The notes: generated from the sequence alone by a model not told the origin. A stretch of DNA of 64,000 nucleotides from Comamonas koreensis (GCF_021026195.1 NZ_JAJNCT010000021.1:189712-253711); one strand, 5' to 3'. Shown: positions 1 to 8,962, counted from the stretch's first letter. Numbers and translations: made by a program.

Positions 1-148
1 CAGCTACATCACCACGCTGCTGCATGTGGAGGGGGTTGCGCGGGTGGAATACCCAGACAGCACGGCGCCTGCCGAGGTGACCGCCATCCCGGTGGGATAC
101 TTCCCGACCCTGGGCCAGGTGCTGCTGGTGGACATGGGGGTGGCATAG
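1..148 (+). CDS. J: Baseplate assembly protein J (gpJ-like), C-terminal end only
   Basis: An open frame enters from the left edge (first complete codon at base 2) and ends at TAG 146-148, giving about 48 residues. The sequence reads like the C-terminal end of the baseplate J family of contractile-tail phages, finishing in a short hydrophobic strand. The next gene is a clear gpI, which always follows J in P2-like phages, so position supports the call more than the fragment itself does. The two genes are two bases apart and probably translationally coupled. Only the end is visible. Confidence 0.6.
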   Translation, partial: SYITTLLHVEGVARVEYPDSTAPAEVTAIPVGYFPTLGQVLLVDMGVA

Positions 149-150
149 CC

Positions 151-1113
151 ATGGCCGGTCCCAAAGTCTCCCAGCGTCACCGCAGTGTGCTGCCGCCCAA
201 TGCCAGCTTGCTGGAGCGGGCTATTGATGGCAATTTCCCAGCCGACTGGGGCAGCCTGGCCGACCAGGCCGAGCCCGCCGCCGACCCTGATGTGCTGCAG
301 CCTTGGGTGGTTGCACATTGGCAGCTCAGCCAGTTTGACCGCTACTTTGCTGACCCGCGCGAGCTGCTGGCCAAGGGGCTGCCCTGGCTGCGTGAGCGCG
401 GCAGCGCGGCCGCTGTGCGCCGGGCTATGGGCTGGCTGGGCTATCGCGGGGTCAAGATCGAAGAAGACGGTGCGCTGTTGCACATCGATCCGGGCCGCGA
501 AATCACCGCCGCCGACCTGCGCTACCTGGCGCATGTGGTCAAGGCCAGTCTGCCGCTGCATGTGCGCTTCTACCGGGTGTTCCACCGCCTGGACCGGCGT
601 GTGCTGCGCACCAACAGCCGCCCGGGCCTGAACCATGGCCTGCTGCAGGCCGACAGCGGCACGCCGATGGATGCGGGCGACGGCACCACCATCATCGTGA
701 GCCAGGGGGCATTCAACGGTGGCACCGCGCCGCGCCTGACGGGGGCGCGGATACCGGGCGGGCATTGCACCGCCAAGGGTGGCCGCATGCGCCGCACTGA
801 CTGGCCCTTGCTCAACCTCTACCGCCTGGGCAGCCCGGTGCGCAAGCCATTGGCAGGCACAGCTGCAGCCACCCATGGCGGCGCAGCGCCTGCCTATGTG
901 CGCCTGGCGTGCTATGGCGACACCACCCCCCGCAGCGCGCCCAGCAACGCCATTGCATCGCCGCTGGGCCAGCCCCTGGGCGCAGCAGCCAGCCAGGCGG
1001 GCCGCGACCTACCCCGCACGGTGCCAGACCGCACCTGGGAGACGGGCGGCTGGGACGGCGACACCTGGCAGACCACCGACATTGCCGGTGGAAACATCGT
1101 TATTCAGGAGTGA
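151..1113 (+). CDS. I: Phage tail protein I (P2 gpI-like) with long C-terminal extension
   Basis: A 320-residue baseplate/tail-tip protein. The first 150 residues match the gpI pattern: an opening with 'LLPPNAS..E.A', then 'W..DPDVLQPWVVAHWQLSQFDRYF', then the segment where gpI helps build the baseplate wedge with J. P2 gpI is about 176 residues; this one carries roughly 140 more, rich in Gly, Ala and Thr. That extension probably forms an extra exposed domain linking to the unusual tail-fibre genes that follow. ATG 151 sits two bases after the J stop. Expression is presumably from the Ogr-controlled late operon. Confidence 0.8.
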   Translation: MAGPKVSQRHRSVLPPNASLLERAIDGNFPADWGSLADQAEPAADPDVLQPWVVAHWQLSQFDRYFADPRELLAKGLPWLRERGSAAAVRRAMGWLGYRGVKIEEDGALLHIDPGREITAADLRYLAHVVKASLPLHVRFYRVFHRLDRRVLRTNSRPGLNHGLLQADSGTPMDAGDGTTIIVSQGAFNGGTAPRLTGARIPGGHCTAKGGRMRRTDWPLLNLYRLGSPVRKPLAGTAAATHGGAAPAYVRLACYGDTTPRSAPSNAIASPLGQPLGAAASQAGRDLPRTVPDRTWETGGWDGDTWQTTDIAGGNIVIQE

Positions 1114-1118
1114 CAGAC

Positions 1119-1616
1119 ATGATCGTTTTGCAAGACACGGGCCGCATTGCCCTGGCCAAGGCCCTGGCGGCCATGCCCGCCTACTTTGCGTGGGGCCGGG
1201 GTGATGGCGCTTGGCAAGAGCCGCCCGCCGTGCCCATTGCTGGCCAAATGCGCGATGAGATCGGCCGCAGCCTGGCCACCATCGTGGAATACGTGGTGCC
1301 GGCTACGGAGGCCGATTACGACTACATGGCCCCCGAGGGCGTGGGCGACAACATCCTCTATTACAAGAAAAGCGCCGAGCCATCGCAGTGGCTGTACCTG
1401 CAGGCGAACTTTGGCTTTTTTGATGCAGACGGCGAGACGGTGCGCGAATGCGCGCTGTTCTTTGGCACCACGGTAACGCCCGACACCCCGCCAGGTCACC
1501 GCTACATCACCGCCGACCAGGTGGCAACGCCTGGCGATATGTACACGCTGGAGTACCGCAAGCCATCGCCACGCGAGCGCAAGCAAGAAACCGAATTCCT
1601 GATCCTGCCGCTGTGA
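1119..1616 (+). CDS. Phage tail protein of unknown function, 165 aa
   Basis: Starts at ATG 1119, eight bases after a CAGGAG ribosome-binding site at 1105-1110 that overlaps the end of gpI; a longer reading from 909 would run through gpI and is less likely. The product is acidic and soluble, with no signal peptide or membrane segment. It lies between gpI and a DUF4815-type fibre protein, so a tail-tip or fibre-attachment role is likely. I do not recognise a named domain. The C-terminus is charged with a hydrophobic end (FLILPL). Confidence 0.6.
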   Translation: MIVLQDTGRIALAKALAAMPAYFAWGRGDGAWQEPPAVPIAGQMRDEIGRSLATIVEYVVPATEADYDYMAPEGVGDNILYYKKSAEPSQWLYLQANFGFFDADGETVRECALFFGTTVTPDTPPGHRYITADQVATPGDMYTLEYRKPSPRERKQETEFLILPL

Positions 1617-1632
1617 GGGGAGCAACCAGAAA

Positions 1633-3804
1633 ATGAACGACAAGAATTACACCGGCCTGCAATTTCGCCTGGGCCGCCCCGTGCAGGCCCGTGAGCTGGA
1701 CGAGGTGCAGGACAATGCGGCGAGCGCCCTGCGCGGCGTGGCCGATGTGCTGTTTGCCGAAGGCGACATTGCGGCCGGCGCTGCCTGCGCAGTCAGTAGC
1801 ACCGGCGCTTGCACCCTGGACGCTGGCCGCATCTACTTGGCGGGCCAGGTTCGCGACGTGCCCGCCGCCAGCTTGGTGGTGGCGATGGTGGGCGAAGTCA
1901 GCGTGGGCGTCTACCTGCTGCAGGAAACGGTCACCGCACTGCAAGACCCTGACCTCTATGACAATGAGCTGGCCAGCCCGACGCGCGGCGAGGCGGGCGC
2001 AGACCGCACCCGCACCACCTGCACCTGGGGCCAGGCGGGCAGCGGCGAGGCGGGCGACTTTTACCCCGTGTGGCAGATCATTGATGGGGTGGTAACGCCC
2101 CGCGAGGCCGCGCCGCAGCTGGCAGCCACCACCAAGGCCATCGAGAACTATGACCGTGAAAGCACGGGCGGCGGCTACTACGTGATCGAGGGCATGGAAA
2201 CCACCATGCTCGACGATGACGCCGAAGGCCGCCAGGTGTTCAGCCTGTCTGCCGGCGCGGCGCGCGTGGGTGGCGTGGCGGTGCGCAGTGGCGCCGCGCG
2301 CCGGCTGGTGTTTGCGGCGGTGCCCGATGTGATGCAGATCAGCAGCGAGCCGCACAGCAGCGCAACCCTGGACACCCAGCGCGTGCGCTTTAACCGCACC
2401 CCCGTGCTGCAACAGGCCACGGTGCGGGTGCAACGCCGCCGAACGGTGGAGCTGACCCACGGCCCCTTCGCAGGCGCGGCGGATGTGCTGCCAGAAAACA
2501 GCGTGGTCAAAATCAACAGCGTCACGCAAGGCGCAACCACCTACACCCAGGGGGTGGATTACAAGCTCAACGCGGGCCAAGTCGATTGGAGCCTGCCAGG
2601 CGCCGAGGTGGCACCGGGCAGCAAATACATGTGCGACTTTGAGTACATGAGCACCGAGCCGGCGCAAGACCAGACCACCTATGACTTTGCGGTCACTGGC
2701 GCCGTCAAAGACACCACCATGCTGGTGGACTACACCCCGGCGCTGCGCCGTATTGATGTCATCGTGATCGATGCCAAGGGCGCGCTGAACGTGGTAAAGG
2801 GCGTGCCTGCGCAGTGGAACCCGGTTGCGCCATCGGTGCCCGCTGGCTTGCTGGCCCTGGCCAATATCTGGCAAAGCTGGGACAGCACGCGCGGCGTGAT
2901 CGTGGACCAAGTGCGCCAGGTGAGCATGGCCACCTTGCAGGGCTACCAGCGGCAGCACAACCAGCACAAGCTGGAGCTGGCCGAGCTGCGCCTGGCGGTG
3001 GATGTGTCGGGCCGCTATGCGGGACTCAAGCGCGGCAGCTTCGCCGATCCGATGCTGGACAACAGCATGCGCGACCAAGGCATGGAGCAAACCGCGCTGA
3101 TCGCAGGCGGCGCGCTGCAGCTGGCCGAGCCGATGGAGGCCATGCCGCTGGACGATGGGGCCACCACCCACACGATGGCGCACAGCCTGGTAACGCTGTG
3201 GGCGCAGCTGGCCACCAGCGAGGCCACCACCGTGGCCGCGCCGGCGCCCGTGGTGCCCAACCCGCCGCCACCCACCCCCATGCCTGCCAAGGTGGTGCTG
3301 TCCCCCAGCGTTGACCGATGGATCAACGAAACCGAGCGCACTTATCCGGGTGGCTACTACTACAACATTCTGGGCATGACGCCAGGCGACCAGGTACTCA
3401 AAGCCCGCGATGAAGCGCGTGACAAGTTCCTGGAAAGCCTTGACCTGTCCAAGCTGAGCGGAGGCGCCATCTTTATGCGCAGCATCCCGGTGCAGTTCAC
3501 CATCGACGGCTTTGCCCCTGGGGAGCTGCTCACCACCTTGGGCTTTGATGGCATTGCCCTGCAGCCGCTGCCCGTGCCGGGCGGCAGCCTGGTGGCCGAT
3601 GCGGCGGGCCAGATTCGCGGCACCTTCACCGTGCCCGCCAACCTGCCACCCGGCAAAAAGATGGTGGGTTTCTCTGGCAACCAGGGAGGCTCATGCATGA
3701 CCACATTCACGGGCGAAGTGCAACTGCAAATCCGCGTCAATACCACCTACTCCGGGCTCAATGGCCGGGGGTTTGGCCCCGAGGTAATCACCCATGTCGT
3801 TTAA
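1633..3804 (+). CDS. DUF4815-type phage tail fibre/baseplate protein, 723 aa
   Basis: The N-terminus ('YTGLQFRLGRPVQARELDEVQDN') resembles the DUF4815 family found in tail modules of contractile-tail phages and Mu-like elements. Residues 1-480 are beta-rich, and a short proline-rich hinge near residues 535-550 separates a C-terminal region that is probably a separate adhesin-like domain. ATG 1633 follows a GAGGGGAGC ribosome site. The stop overlaps the next gene by 11 bases, indicating coupling. It probably acts in host attachment, in place of the usual P2 H fibre, which I do not see here. Confidence 0.65.
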   Translation: MNDKNYTGLQFRLGRPVQARELDEVQDNAASALRGVADVLFAEGDIAAGAACAVSSTGACTLDAGRIYLAGQVRDVPAASLVVAMVGEVSVGVYLLQETVTALQDPDLYDNELASPTRGEAGADRTRTTCTWGQAGSGEAGDFYPVWQIIDGVVTPREAAPQLAATTKAIENYDRESTGGGYYVIEGMETTMLDDDAEGRQVFSLSAGAARVGGVAVRSGAARRLVFAAVPDVMQISSEPHSSATLDTQRVRFNRTPVLQQATVRVQRRRTVELTHGPFAGAADVLPENSVVKINSVTQGATTYTQGVDYKLNAGQVDWSLPGAEVAPGSKYMCDFEYMSTEPAQDQTTYDFAVTGAVKDTTMLVDYTPALRRIDVIVIDAKGALNVVKGVPAQWNPVAPSVPAGLLALANIWQSWDSTRGVIVDQVRQVSMATLQGYQRQHNQHKLELAELRLAVDVSGRYAGLKRGSFADPMLDNSMRDQGMEQTALIAGGALQLAEPMEAMPLDDGATTHTMAHSLVTLWAQLATSEATTVAAPAPVVPNPPPPTPMPAKVVLSPSVDRWINETERTYPGGYYYNILGMTPGDQVLKARDEARDKFLESLDLSKLSGGAIFMRSIPVQFTIDGFAPGELLTTLGFDGIALQPLPVPGGSLVADAAGQIRGTFTVPANLPPGKKMVGFSGNQGGSCMTTFTGEVQLQIRVNTTYSGLNGRGFGPEVITHVV

Positions 3805-4843
3805 CACTCTTTTCCAGACCTTCAAAAGCCCGGCCACGCACCAGGACGGTGGCGTAAAGCTCTATTTCTCTGCGGTGGGTAGCAAGGCCATTGCCTACCT
3901 GACCAAGGTGGACGGCGCGACGGGCGGACCCGGTGAAGTGCTGGCCGAATGCCATATTGAAAAAGACGCCATCCCGACCAACGGCCAGGCCGTGAAGGCG
4001 GTGTGGCCCGCACCGGTGCTGCTGACCGAGGGCATGGAATATGCCATTTGCGTGCAGTGCAACGATACCGGCACCGCGCTGCACACCGCCCAGGTGGGCA
4101 AGGCCAACACCGCCAGCGCGGGCCAGCTGGTGACCGCATCCCCAGCGCTGGGGCAGCTGGCCCGCATCACCCCCGCCGGCGCCGTGGCGCCCATCGCGGG
4201 CAGCATGCTGCGCTTTGAGCTGCTGGCCGTGCAATATGCGCAGCCATCGCAAACCATCGTGCTGGGCACGGAGGAGGTGGAGGGCGCCACCATGCTGGCC
4301 ATTAACGCCGGTGCCGCCTCGCCCGAGGCATCGGCCCGCATCACCTACCTGTTGGAGCTGATCGACCCGATCAAATCGGAAGTGGTGGACAGCTACAGCG
4401 TGGACGCCATGCAGCCCGTGGGGCTCAACACTGCGTTCACTGGCCAGGTGCGGGTAAGCGCAACCCTGCGCGTGGGCGATACCGGGCTGGGCGCTGTGCT
4501 GGAGCCGGGCACCATGCTGCTGGTGGGCGTGCTGCAAAGCAGCGGCACCTGCATCTATCCGGCCATCAGCACCAACGGCGGCACCGAGCTGCGGGTGATC
4601 TACGAGGCGGATATGCCCAGCGGCGCAGCCTGCCCGGTGCATATGCAGATCGACGGCCAATCCAACTGGGTGGAGGTGCCCATTGATGCGGCGGCCAGCG
4701 GCACCAACAGCGTGGGGGTGGTGGAGATTCACCACAAGCTCACCGGCATCAACGCGGCAGCGCTGCGCGTGCGGCTGACCCCCACCGGCACGCCCACAGC
4801 GCGGCCCTATATCCGCAACCTGCGCGCCGTGGTGCTGCAGTAG
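3794..4843 (+). CDS. Phage tail fibre-associated protein, 349 aa
   Basis: Begins inside the end of the preceding fibre gene (11-base overlap), so the two are translationally coupled. The protein is beta-rich, with alternating hydrophobic residues, many Thr, Ala and Gly and few charges, as in tail-fibre or receptor-binding proteins. No catalytic motif, signal peptide or membrane segment is visible. It sits within a block of five consecutive tail-fibre genes. The exact role, fibre shaft or adhesin, is inferred from position only. Confidence 0.55.
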   Translation: MSFNTLFQTFKSPATHQDGGVKLYFSAVGSKAIAYLTKVDGATGGPGEVLAECHIEKDAIPTNGQAVKAVWPAPVLLTEGMEYAICVQCNDTGTALHTAQVGKANTASAGQLVTASPALGQLARITPAGAVAPIAGSMLRFELLAVQYAQPSQTIVLGTEEVEGATMLAINAGAASPEASARITYLLELIDPIKSEVVDSYSVDAMQPVGLNTAFTGQVRVSATLRVGDTGLGAVLEPGTMLLVGVLQSSGTCIYPAISTNGGTELRVIYEADMPSGAACPVHMQIDGQSNWVEVPIDAAASGTNSVGVVEIHHKLTGINAAALRVRLTPTGTPTARPYIRNLRAVVLQ

Positions 4844-4852
4844 GGGTAGAAC

Positions 4853-5326
4853 ATGGCGCAAGACATCAGCGTTATCACCAAGAACTTTGGCTTTCCGCTG
4901 CCCAGCCCGGGCAACAAGCTGCGCGCCGATGTGCAGCGCCTGGCTGACCTGGGCGCCGGCGTCGATGAAGAACTGTTTGAGCTGCTGCAGGCTCTGGAGG
5001 GCCAGCGGCAGAAGATCAACGAATTAACCGCCGACAAGGTGGAAACGGTCAACGGCAAGACCGGCCCCGATATCACGTTGCGGCGCGAGGATCTGGCCCT
5101 GGGGCCTGCCAACGGCGCCACATCGGTGGCCTTTGTCTACAACGCCCAAGGCCAGGTTGAAAAGGTGACCGAAACCATCGACGGCAATGCCGCCGTGGCC
5201 AACTACACCTACAACTCCGAAGGCACGGTCAAGACCATTGCCACCACCTACAAGGGCCGCACCCGCACCGAAACCTTTGAGTACGAAGGCGGGCGCATCA
5301 AGGCCATCACTGCCAGCGAGGTTTGA
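4853..5326 (+). CDS. Phage tail/fibre protein with YD-like repeats, 157 aa
   Basis: Residues 1-60 are helical, with a probable coiled-coil ('EELFELLQALEGQRQKINELTADKV'). Residues 60-80 contain the 'VNGKTGPDITLRREDLALG' collagen/fibre-neck motif common in phage fibres. The C-terminal third has repeated 'Y.Y...G....' units like YD/RHS repeats. This is the layout of a trimeric fibre: helical base, neck, beta repeat tip. It is one of the fibre genes between gpI and the sheath gene. Confidence 0.6.
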   Translation: MAQDISVITKNFGFPLPSPGNKLRADVQRLADLGAGVDEELFELLQALEGQRQKINELTADKVETVNGKTGPDITLRREDLALGPANGATSVAFVYNAQGQVEKVTETIDGNAAVANYTYNSEGTVKTIATTYKGRTRTETFEYEGGRIKAITASEV

Positions 5327-5328
5327 CT

Positions 5329-5847
5329 ATGAGTGGAAGTTTAGGAGCCGTCATCTACGGCGAGCTGCGGGCGGTCGCCACCCAGGTGGCCACCGCCATT
5401 GCCAACATCGCCGCCGTGAAAGCCGATATCGCCACGGCGCGCGGCGAGGCCACGGCCAACCGCGACAGCATCAACGGCAACACCAATGCGGCGCGCGACA
5501 ACATCAATGCGGTAACCAACGCGGCCCGCGATAACGTCAAGGCGCATGTGTCGGCTGCGGTTGCAGGCGTGGGCGGCATCCGCAACGTGCAACATGCGGT
5601 GGGCACCAATGCGAACTGGACAAACGGGGATGAGGGGACGGGTACGGCCAGATATCTGGACGTTCCGATTTCTGCGGTCAATCCGGCAAAAACTTTCATC
5701 ATTCCCATCCGCACAGTTTGGATGGGCGGGGCCGGCCCTGTGCCTATGTCCTATCGGCTGATAAATGCATCGACAGTGCGGTGCTTGGCCTATAGCAACG
5801 GCAACAACCCCGGTGCTTATGGATTTTGTGTAGTGGAGGGTGTCTGA
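5329..5847 (+). CDS. Phage tail fibre-like protein with alanine-rich coiled coil, 172 aa
   Basis: ATG 5329 is preferred; a TTG two codons earlier (5323) overlaps the previous stop. Residues 10-80 are a regular heptad-like stretch rich in Ala, Asn and Asp ('ARDNINAVTNAARDNVKAH'), typical of trimeric phage fibre stalks. The C-terminal 85 residues form a compact predicted beta domain with Trp, Tyr and Cys and different base use (less GC-rich from about 5600). That suggests a domain swap, as is common in receptor-binding tips. Confidence 0.55.
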   Translation: MSGSLGAVIYGELRAVATQVATAIANIAAVKADIATARGEATANRDSINGNTNAARDNINAVTNAARDNVKAHVSAAVAGVGGIRNVQHAVGTNANWTNGDEGTGTARYLDVPISAVNPAKTFIIPIRTVWMGGAGPVPMSYRLINASTVRCLAYSNGNNPGAYGFCVVEGV

Positions 5848-6380
5848 TGGCGAAATATGCATTCATTGACGCGGCCGGCGTATGCGGTGGGGAGGGCAGC
5901 TATATGCCCGCCCTCGATCCTGTGCCAGATAACGCGATTCCGATTGGCGATGACGACAGCCGCCTGGGCCAGCGCTGGACGGGCAAAAAGTGGGTGAGCG
6001 TGCCCAAGTCCAGCGATGTGCAACCCACCATCGTGCTGGAGAGCATTACCGCTGACCACGCCCACGACACCCAGACCATCGTGGCCGACACCATGAGCGA
6101 GGTGCGCACGGTGGTGGGCGCCACGCTGACCCTGGCCGTGCGCATGGATGTGGCGGGCCAGCTGTACCCGGTCAATGAGTCGTTTGACCTGCCCCTGAGC
6201 AGCAGCGATGGCCGCGTGCGCCCGGTGCGGGTGATGTTTGAAGATGGCCGCGCACTGTTTCCGGTGGCCATGACCGAAGCCCGCATTTGGAACGTCAGCC
6301 AAGAAATGATCAACAGCGGCCTGCCCCCTGAAAAGCACATGCACTTCGCCGGCCTGCGCGTGGTGGCCGCCGAGATTTAG
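5847..6380 (+). CDS. Probable tail fibre assembly/tail protein, 177 aa
   Basis: ATG 5847 overlaps the previous TGA (TGATG) and is preceded by a GGAGGG ribosome site at 5834-5840. The N-terminus ('KYAFIDAAGVCGGEG', then 'RLGQRWTGKKWV') resembles the short tag-like start of tail-fibre assembly or capping proteins. The rest is beta-rich and soluble. It is the last gene before a strong terminator, closing the first late transcript. A fibre chaperone role is inferred from position and is not certain. Confidence 0.5.
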   Translation: MAKYAFIDAAGVCGGEGSYMPALDPVPDNAIPIGDDDSRLGQRWTGKKWVSVPKSSDVQPTIVLESITADHAHDTQTIVADTMSEVRTVVGATLTLAVRMDVAGQLYPVNESFDLPLSSSDGRVRPVRVMFEDGRALFPVAMTEARIWNVSQEMINSGLPPEKHMHFAGLRVVAAEI

Positions 6381-6402
6381 GGGCGCTTCCCATCCCATTG
6401 AC

Positions 6403-6425
6403 AACCCGCCCAGGCGGGTTTTTTT
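6403..6425 (+). terminator. Rho-independent terminator after the fibre genes
   Basis: An 8-bp perfect stem (AACCCGCC / GGCGGGTT) with a 2-base loop, followed by a run of seven T. It separates the J-to-fibre transcript from the sheath-tube transcript, as in P2, where FI starts a new late operon. Confidence 0.85.
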
Positions 6426-6555
6426 GTGCCTGCCGCAGCCACAGCGCCCGCTGCTGGAGTTTCGCGCGCGCGCGGCAGACACTGACGGCTACAGAGAAAT
6501 CAAGCGCGCCCATGCAACGGCTTGCGCACCCATTCACCCTTTGGAGTATCCGAAT

Positions 6556-7761
6556 ATGGCGACAGGAAACCTGGCCAATTACCACCACGGCGTGCGCGTA
6601 GTCGAAGTCTCGGGCGGCACCGCTGAACTGCGCATTCCATCGACCGCGGTTATCGGCATGATGGTCACCGCCCCAGATGCAGACCCGGCTGTTTACCCGC
6701 TGGACAAGCCGGTGCTGTTCACCAGCATCAGCAAGGCCCAGGCAGCAGCTGGCAGCACTGGAACGTTGCCCCTGGCGCTGGCCACCATCGCCGATCAGGT
6801 GCGCCCGATCATCATCATCGTGCGCGTTGCCGAGGGCGTAGGAGAGACTGAGGAAGAAAGGATTGCCGACCAGACCAGCAAGGTGGTGGGCGACTACATC
6901 AATGGCAAACGCACCGGCATTCAAGCGCTGCTCGATGCACAGTCCCAGCTCAAGGTAAAGCCGCGCATCCTGGGCGCGCCAGGCCTGGACACCAAGCCTG
7001 TGGCCGAGGCGCTGACCGCAGCCGCTGAGAAGCTGCGCGCCATGGCCTATGTGTATTGCGATGGGTGTAAGGATGTGAGCGAAGCGCTCGAATATGCGGA
7101 CGGTTTCGGCAAACGCGAAACCATGCTGATCTGGCCGAACGTGATGCGCTGGGACTCGGCCGCCAAGGCCAACGTGGTGGCGCCTGCTGTGGCATTCGCG
7201 CTGGGCGCCCGCGCCAAGATCGACACCGAGCAAGGCTGGCACAAAACCATCTCCAATGTGCCGCTCAACGGTATCACCGGCCTGGAGCATGCCGTCTTTT
7301 TTGACCTGCAAAGCACGGCCACCGATACCGATCTGCTCAACGAAGGCAAGGTAACTACCTGGATCGCGCAGGATGGCTATCGCCTGTGGGGCAGCCGCAC
7401 CTGCTCGATTGAGCCCGAATTCACCTTTGAAAGCGCGGTGCGTACCGCGCATGTGCTGGCCGACACCATGGCCGAGGGCCATTTCTGGGCGGTGGACAAG
7501 CCCATGCATCCGAGCTTGGCCAAGGACATCATCGAAGGCATCAACAGCCGCCTGCGCAGCCTCAAGAATCTGGGCTACATCCTGGGCGGCTCTGCCTGGC
7601 TCGATACCGAGGTGAACACTACCGAAACCCTCAAGTTCGGCAAGCTCACCATCGACTACGACTACACGCCAATTCCACCGTTGGAGGATTTGGGCTTTAT
7701 CCAGCGCATCTCTGACAAGTATTGGGGCGACTTTGCCCAGCGCGTGGCCTCGGGCCTGTAA
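6556..7761 (+). CDS. FI: Contractile tail sheath protein (P2 gpFI-like), 401 aa
   Basis: The sheath subunit that contracts to push the tail tube through the host envelope. The N-terminus 'YHHGVRVVEVSGGTAELRIPSTAVIGMMVTAPDADP' is the classic P2 FI start. Conserved blocks continue with 'GLEHAVFFDLQS...LLNEGKVTTWI', 'GYRLWGSRTCS' and 'FIQRISDKYW'. Length matches the family (about 396 residues in P2). ATG 6556 follows a TTGGAG ribosome site; the open frame runs back to 6424 without homology. It is first in the FI-FII-E-T-U-D transcript. Confidence 0.93.
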   Translation: MATGNLANYHHGVRVVEVSGGTAELRIPSTAVIGMMVTAPDADPAVYPLDKPVLFTSISKAQAAAGSTGTLPLALATIADQVRPIIIIVRVAEGVGETEEERIADQTSKVVGDYINGKRTGIQALLDAQSQLKVKPRILGAPGLDTKPVAEALTAAAEKLRAMAYVYCDGCKDVSEALEYADGFGKRETMLIWPNVMRWDSAAKANVVAPAVAFALGARAKIDTEQGWHKTISNVPLNGITGLEHAVFFDLQSTATDTDLLNEGKVTTWIAQDGYRLWGSRTCSIEPEFTFESAVRTAHVLADTMAEGHFWAVDKPMHPSLAKDIIEGINSRLRSLKNLGYILGGSAWLDTEVNTTETLKFGKLTIDYDYTPIPPLEDLGFIQRISDKYWGDFAQRVASGL

Positions 7762-7800
7762 GCGCATCACCAACGCCACCACGCATAAGGACGCAACACC

Positions 7801-8310
7801 ATGGCATTGCCCCGCAAACTCAAAAACTTTGCCGTCTTCAAAGACGGTATCAGCTACCTGGGCCAGGTGCCCGAGCTAACCCCAGCGGTGCTCACCCGCA
7901 AGATGGAGGACTACCAAGCTGGTGGCATGGGCGGCCCGGTTAAACAAGACTTTGGCATGGACGCGTTGTCCATGGAATACAAGATGGCCGGCTGGGCCGA
8001 TGGTAGCCACAGCGGCTTCGGTGCTGTGCGCCACGATGCCACCATGCTGCGCTTCTCTGGCGCCATCGATAACGAGGACACCGGTCAGGTGGATGTGGCG
8101 GAGATCGTTGCACGCGGCCGCATCAGCGAAATCGACAAGGGCTCGGCCAAGGTAGGGGAGGCCACCGAGCACACCTACAAGATCGAGCTGAGTTACTACA
8201 AGGAAGTGCTCAACGGCCAAACCATCGTCGAAATCGACTTTGTGAACATGATCGAAGTGATCGACGGCGTAGACAACCAGGCCGCCGTGCGTGCCGCGCT
8301 GGGCGTTTAA
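7801..8310 (+). CDS. FII: Major tail tube protein (P2 gpFII-like), 169 aa
   Basis: The tube subunit inside the sheath. 'LPRKLKNFAVFKDGISYLGQVPELTPAVLTRKMEDYQAGGM' at the N-terminus and 'FVNMIEVIDGVDNQAAVRAALGV' at the C-terminus are family hallmarks, and the length matches P2 FII (172). It lies 39 bases after FI with AAGGACG upstream of ATG 7801. FI-FII order is as in all P2-like phages. Confidence 0.92.
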   Translation: MALPRKLKNFAVFKDGISYLGQVPELTPAVLTRKMEDYQAGGMGGPVKQDFGMDALSMEYKMAGWADGSHSGFGAVRHDATMLRFSGAIDNEDTGQVDVAEIVARGRISEIDKGSAKVGEATEHTYKIELSYYKEVLNGQTIVEIDFVNMIEVIDGVDNQAAVRAALGV

Positions 8311-8435
8311 ACCGCCAACCCTACGCAGCTTTGCCAAGCTGCTGGGCGTACCCCGGAGCAGGGCCGCCCAGTTCCAACAGCGGGCCGCGCATCACACCGT
8401 GCGCCCGCTGTCTTTTTGATAACCCGGAGAAGAAC

Positions 8436-8807
8436 ATGCAAACAGCTGAGCAAAACCACCAGGCCGATGAAATTCTGACGGCCGAAGACGCGATCAATCA
8501 GGCATTGGGGGAAGAAGTCGTCATCAACGGCCGCCCTGCGCGGCCGGTGGAGCTGCAGGAACCTATCAAGCGTGGTGAGCAGGTGATCGACAAGGTGCAT
8601 GTGCGCAAGCCACGAAGCGGAGAGCTGCGCGGCGTCTACATGGAAGAGCTGCTCAGGGCCAAGACCGATGAAATCTTGAAGGTGTTGCCCAGGGTGACGG
8701 TGCCGCCGCTGCTCAAGCATGAGGTCGAAAACCTTGATCCCTACGACCTGGTCGTGTTTGGGATGGCGTTGGTAAATTTTTTCGCACCGAAGACGGAGAT
8801 GCCGTAG
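8436..8807 (+). CDS. E: Tail assembly protein gpE (zero-frame product), 123 aa
   Basis: A P2 gpE-like tail assembly chaperone that helps load the tape measure during tube assembly. ATG 8436 follows CCGGAGAAG; the frame is open back to 8331, but that stretch lacks homology. The region 'PVELQEPIKRGEQVIDKVHVRKPRSGELRGV' is the conserved N-terminal domain. A slippery run near the end gives a longer E+E' product, listed separately. In P2 and lambda the two products are needed in a fixed ratio. Confidence 0.85.
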   Translation: MQTAEQNHQADEILTAEDAINQALGEEVVINGRPARPVELQEPIKRGEQVIDKVHVRKPRSGELRGVYMEELLRAKTDEILKVLPRVTVPPLLKHEVENLDPYDLVVFGMALVNFFAPKTEMP

Positions 8808-8962
8808 CGATACCCCCAACCGTAGAAGACGCCATCGCAGATGTTGCCTACCTTTTTCACTGGCCCTTAGAGAGTTTGGAACGCATGGATCTGGCGGATT
8901 TGATGCGCTGGCACGGCCTGGCCGTGCAGCGGCATAACGCAGCACACGCCCTTCCAGAATGA
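8436..8962 (+). CDS. gpE+E' fusion made by programmed -1 frameshift, about 175 aa
   Basis: If the ribosome slips back one base at 8777-8783 (T TTT TTC), translation continues for 59 codons to TGA 8960-8962. The extension contains 'DVAYLFHWPLESLERMDLADLMRWHG', the GpE family signature (FHWP, then a Leu-rich helix ending in W). This matches P2 E', where the same extension is made only by frameshift. There is no start codon with a ribosome site for E' alone. The next gene starts at ATG 8959, overlapping the E' stop (ATGA), which argues that the shifted frame is translated. Confidence 0.85.
8774..8783 (+). promoter_or_regulatory. -1 frameshift slippery site for E/E'
   Basis: Zero-frame codons GTA AAT TTT TTC contain two overlapping heptamers of X XXY YYZ form: A AAT TTT (8774-8780) and T TTT TTC (8777-8783). 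Tandem slippage by -1 keeps good pairing at both sites. The site lies eight codons before the gpE stop, as expected for tail assembly chaperones. Confidence 0.8.

Noticed and set aside
1507..3183. 558-codon open frame antisense to the fibre gene
   Set aside because: His-rich shadow of a real tail gene.
6422..6443. Possible Ogr-binding dyad (TGTG-N11-CACA) upstream of the sheath gene
   Set aside because: Does not match the P2 late promoter pattern TTGT-N12-ACAA in spacing or sequence; kept only as a weak idea.
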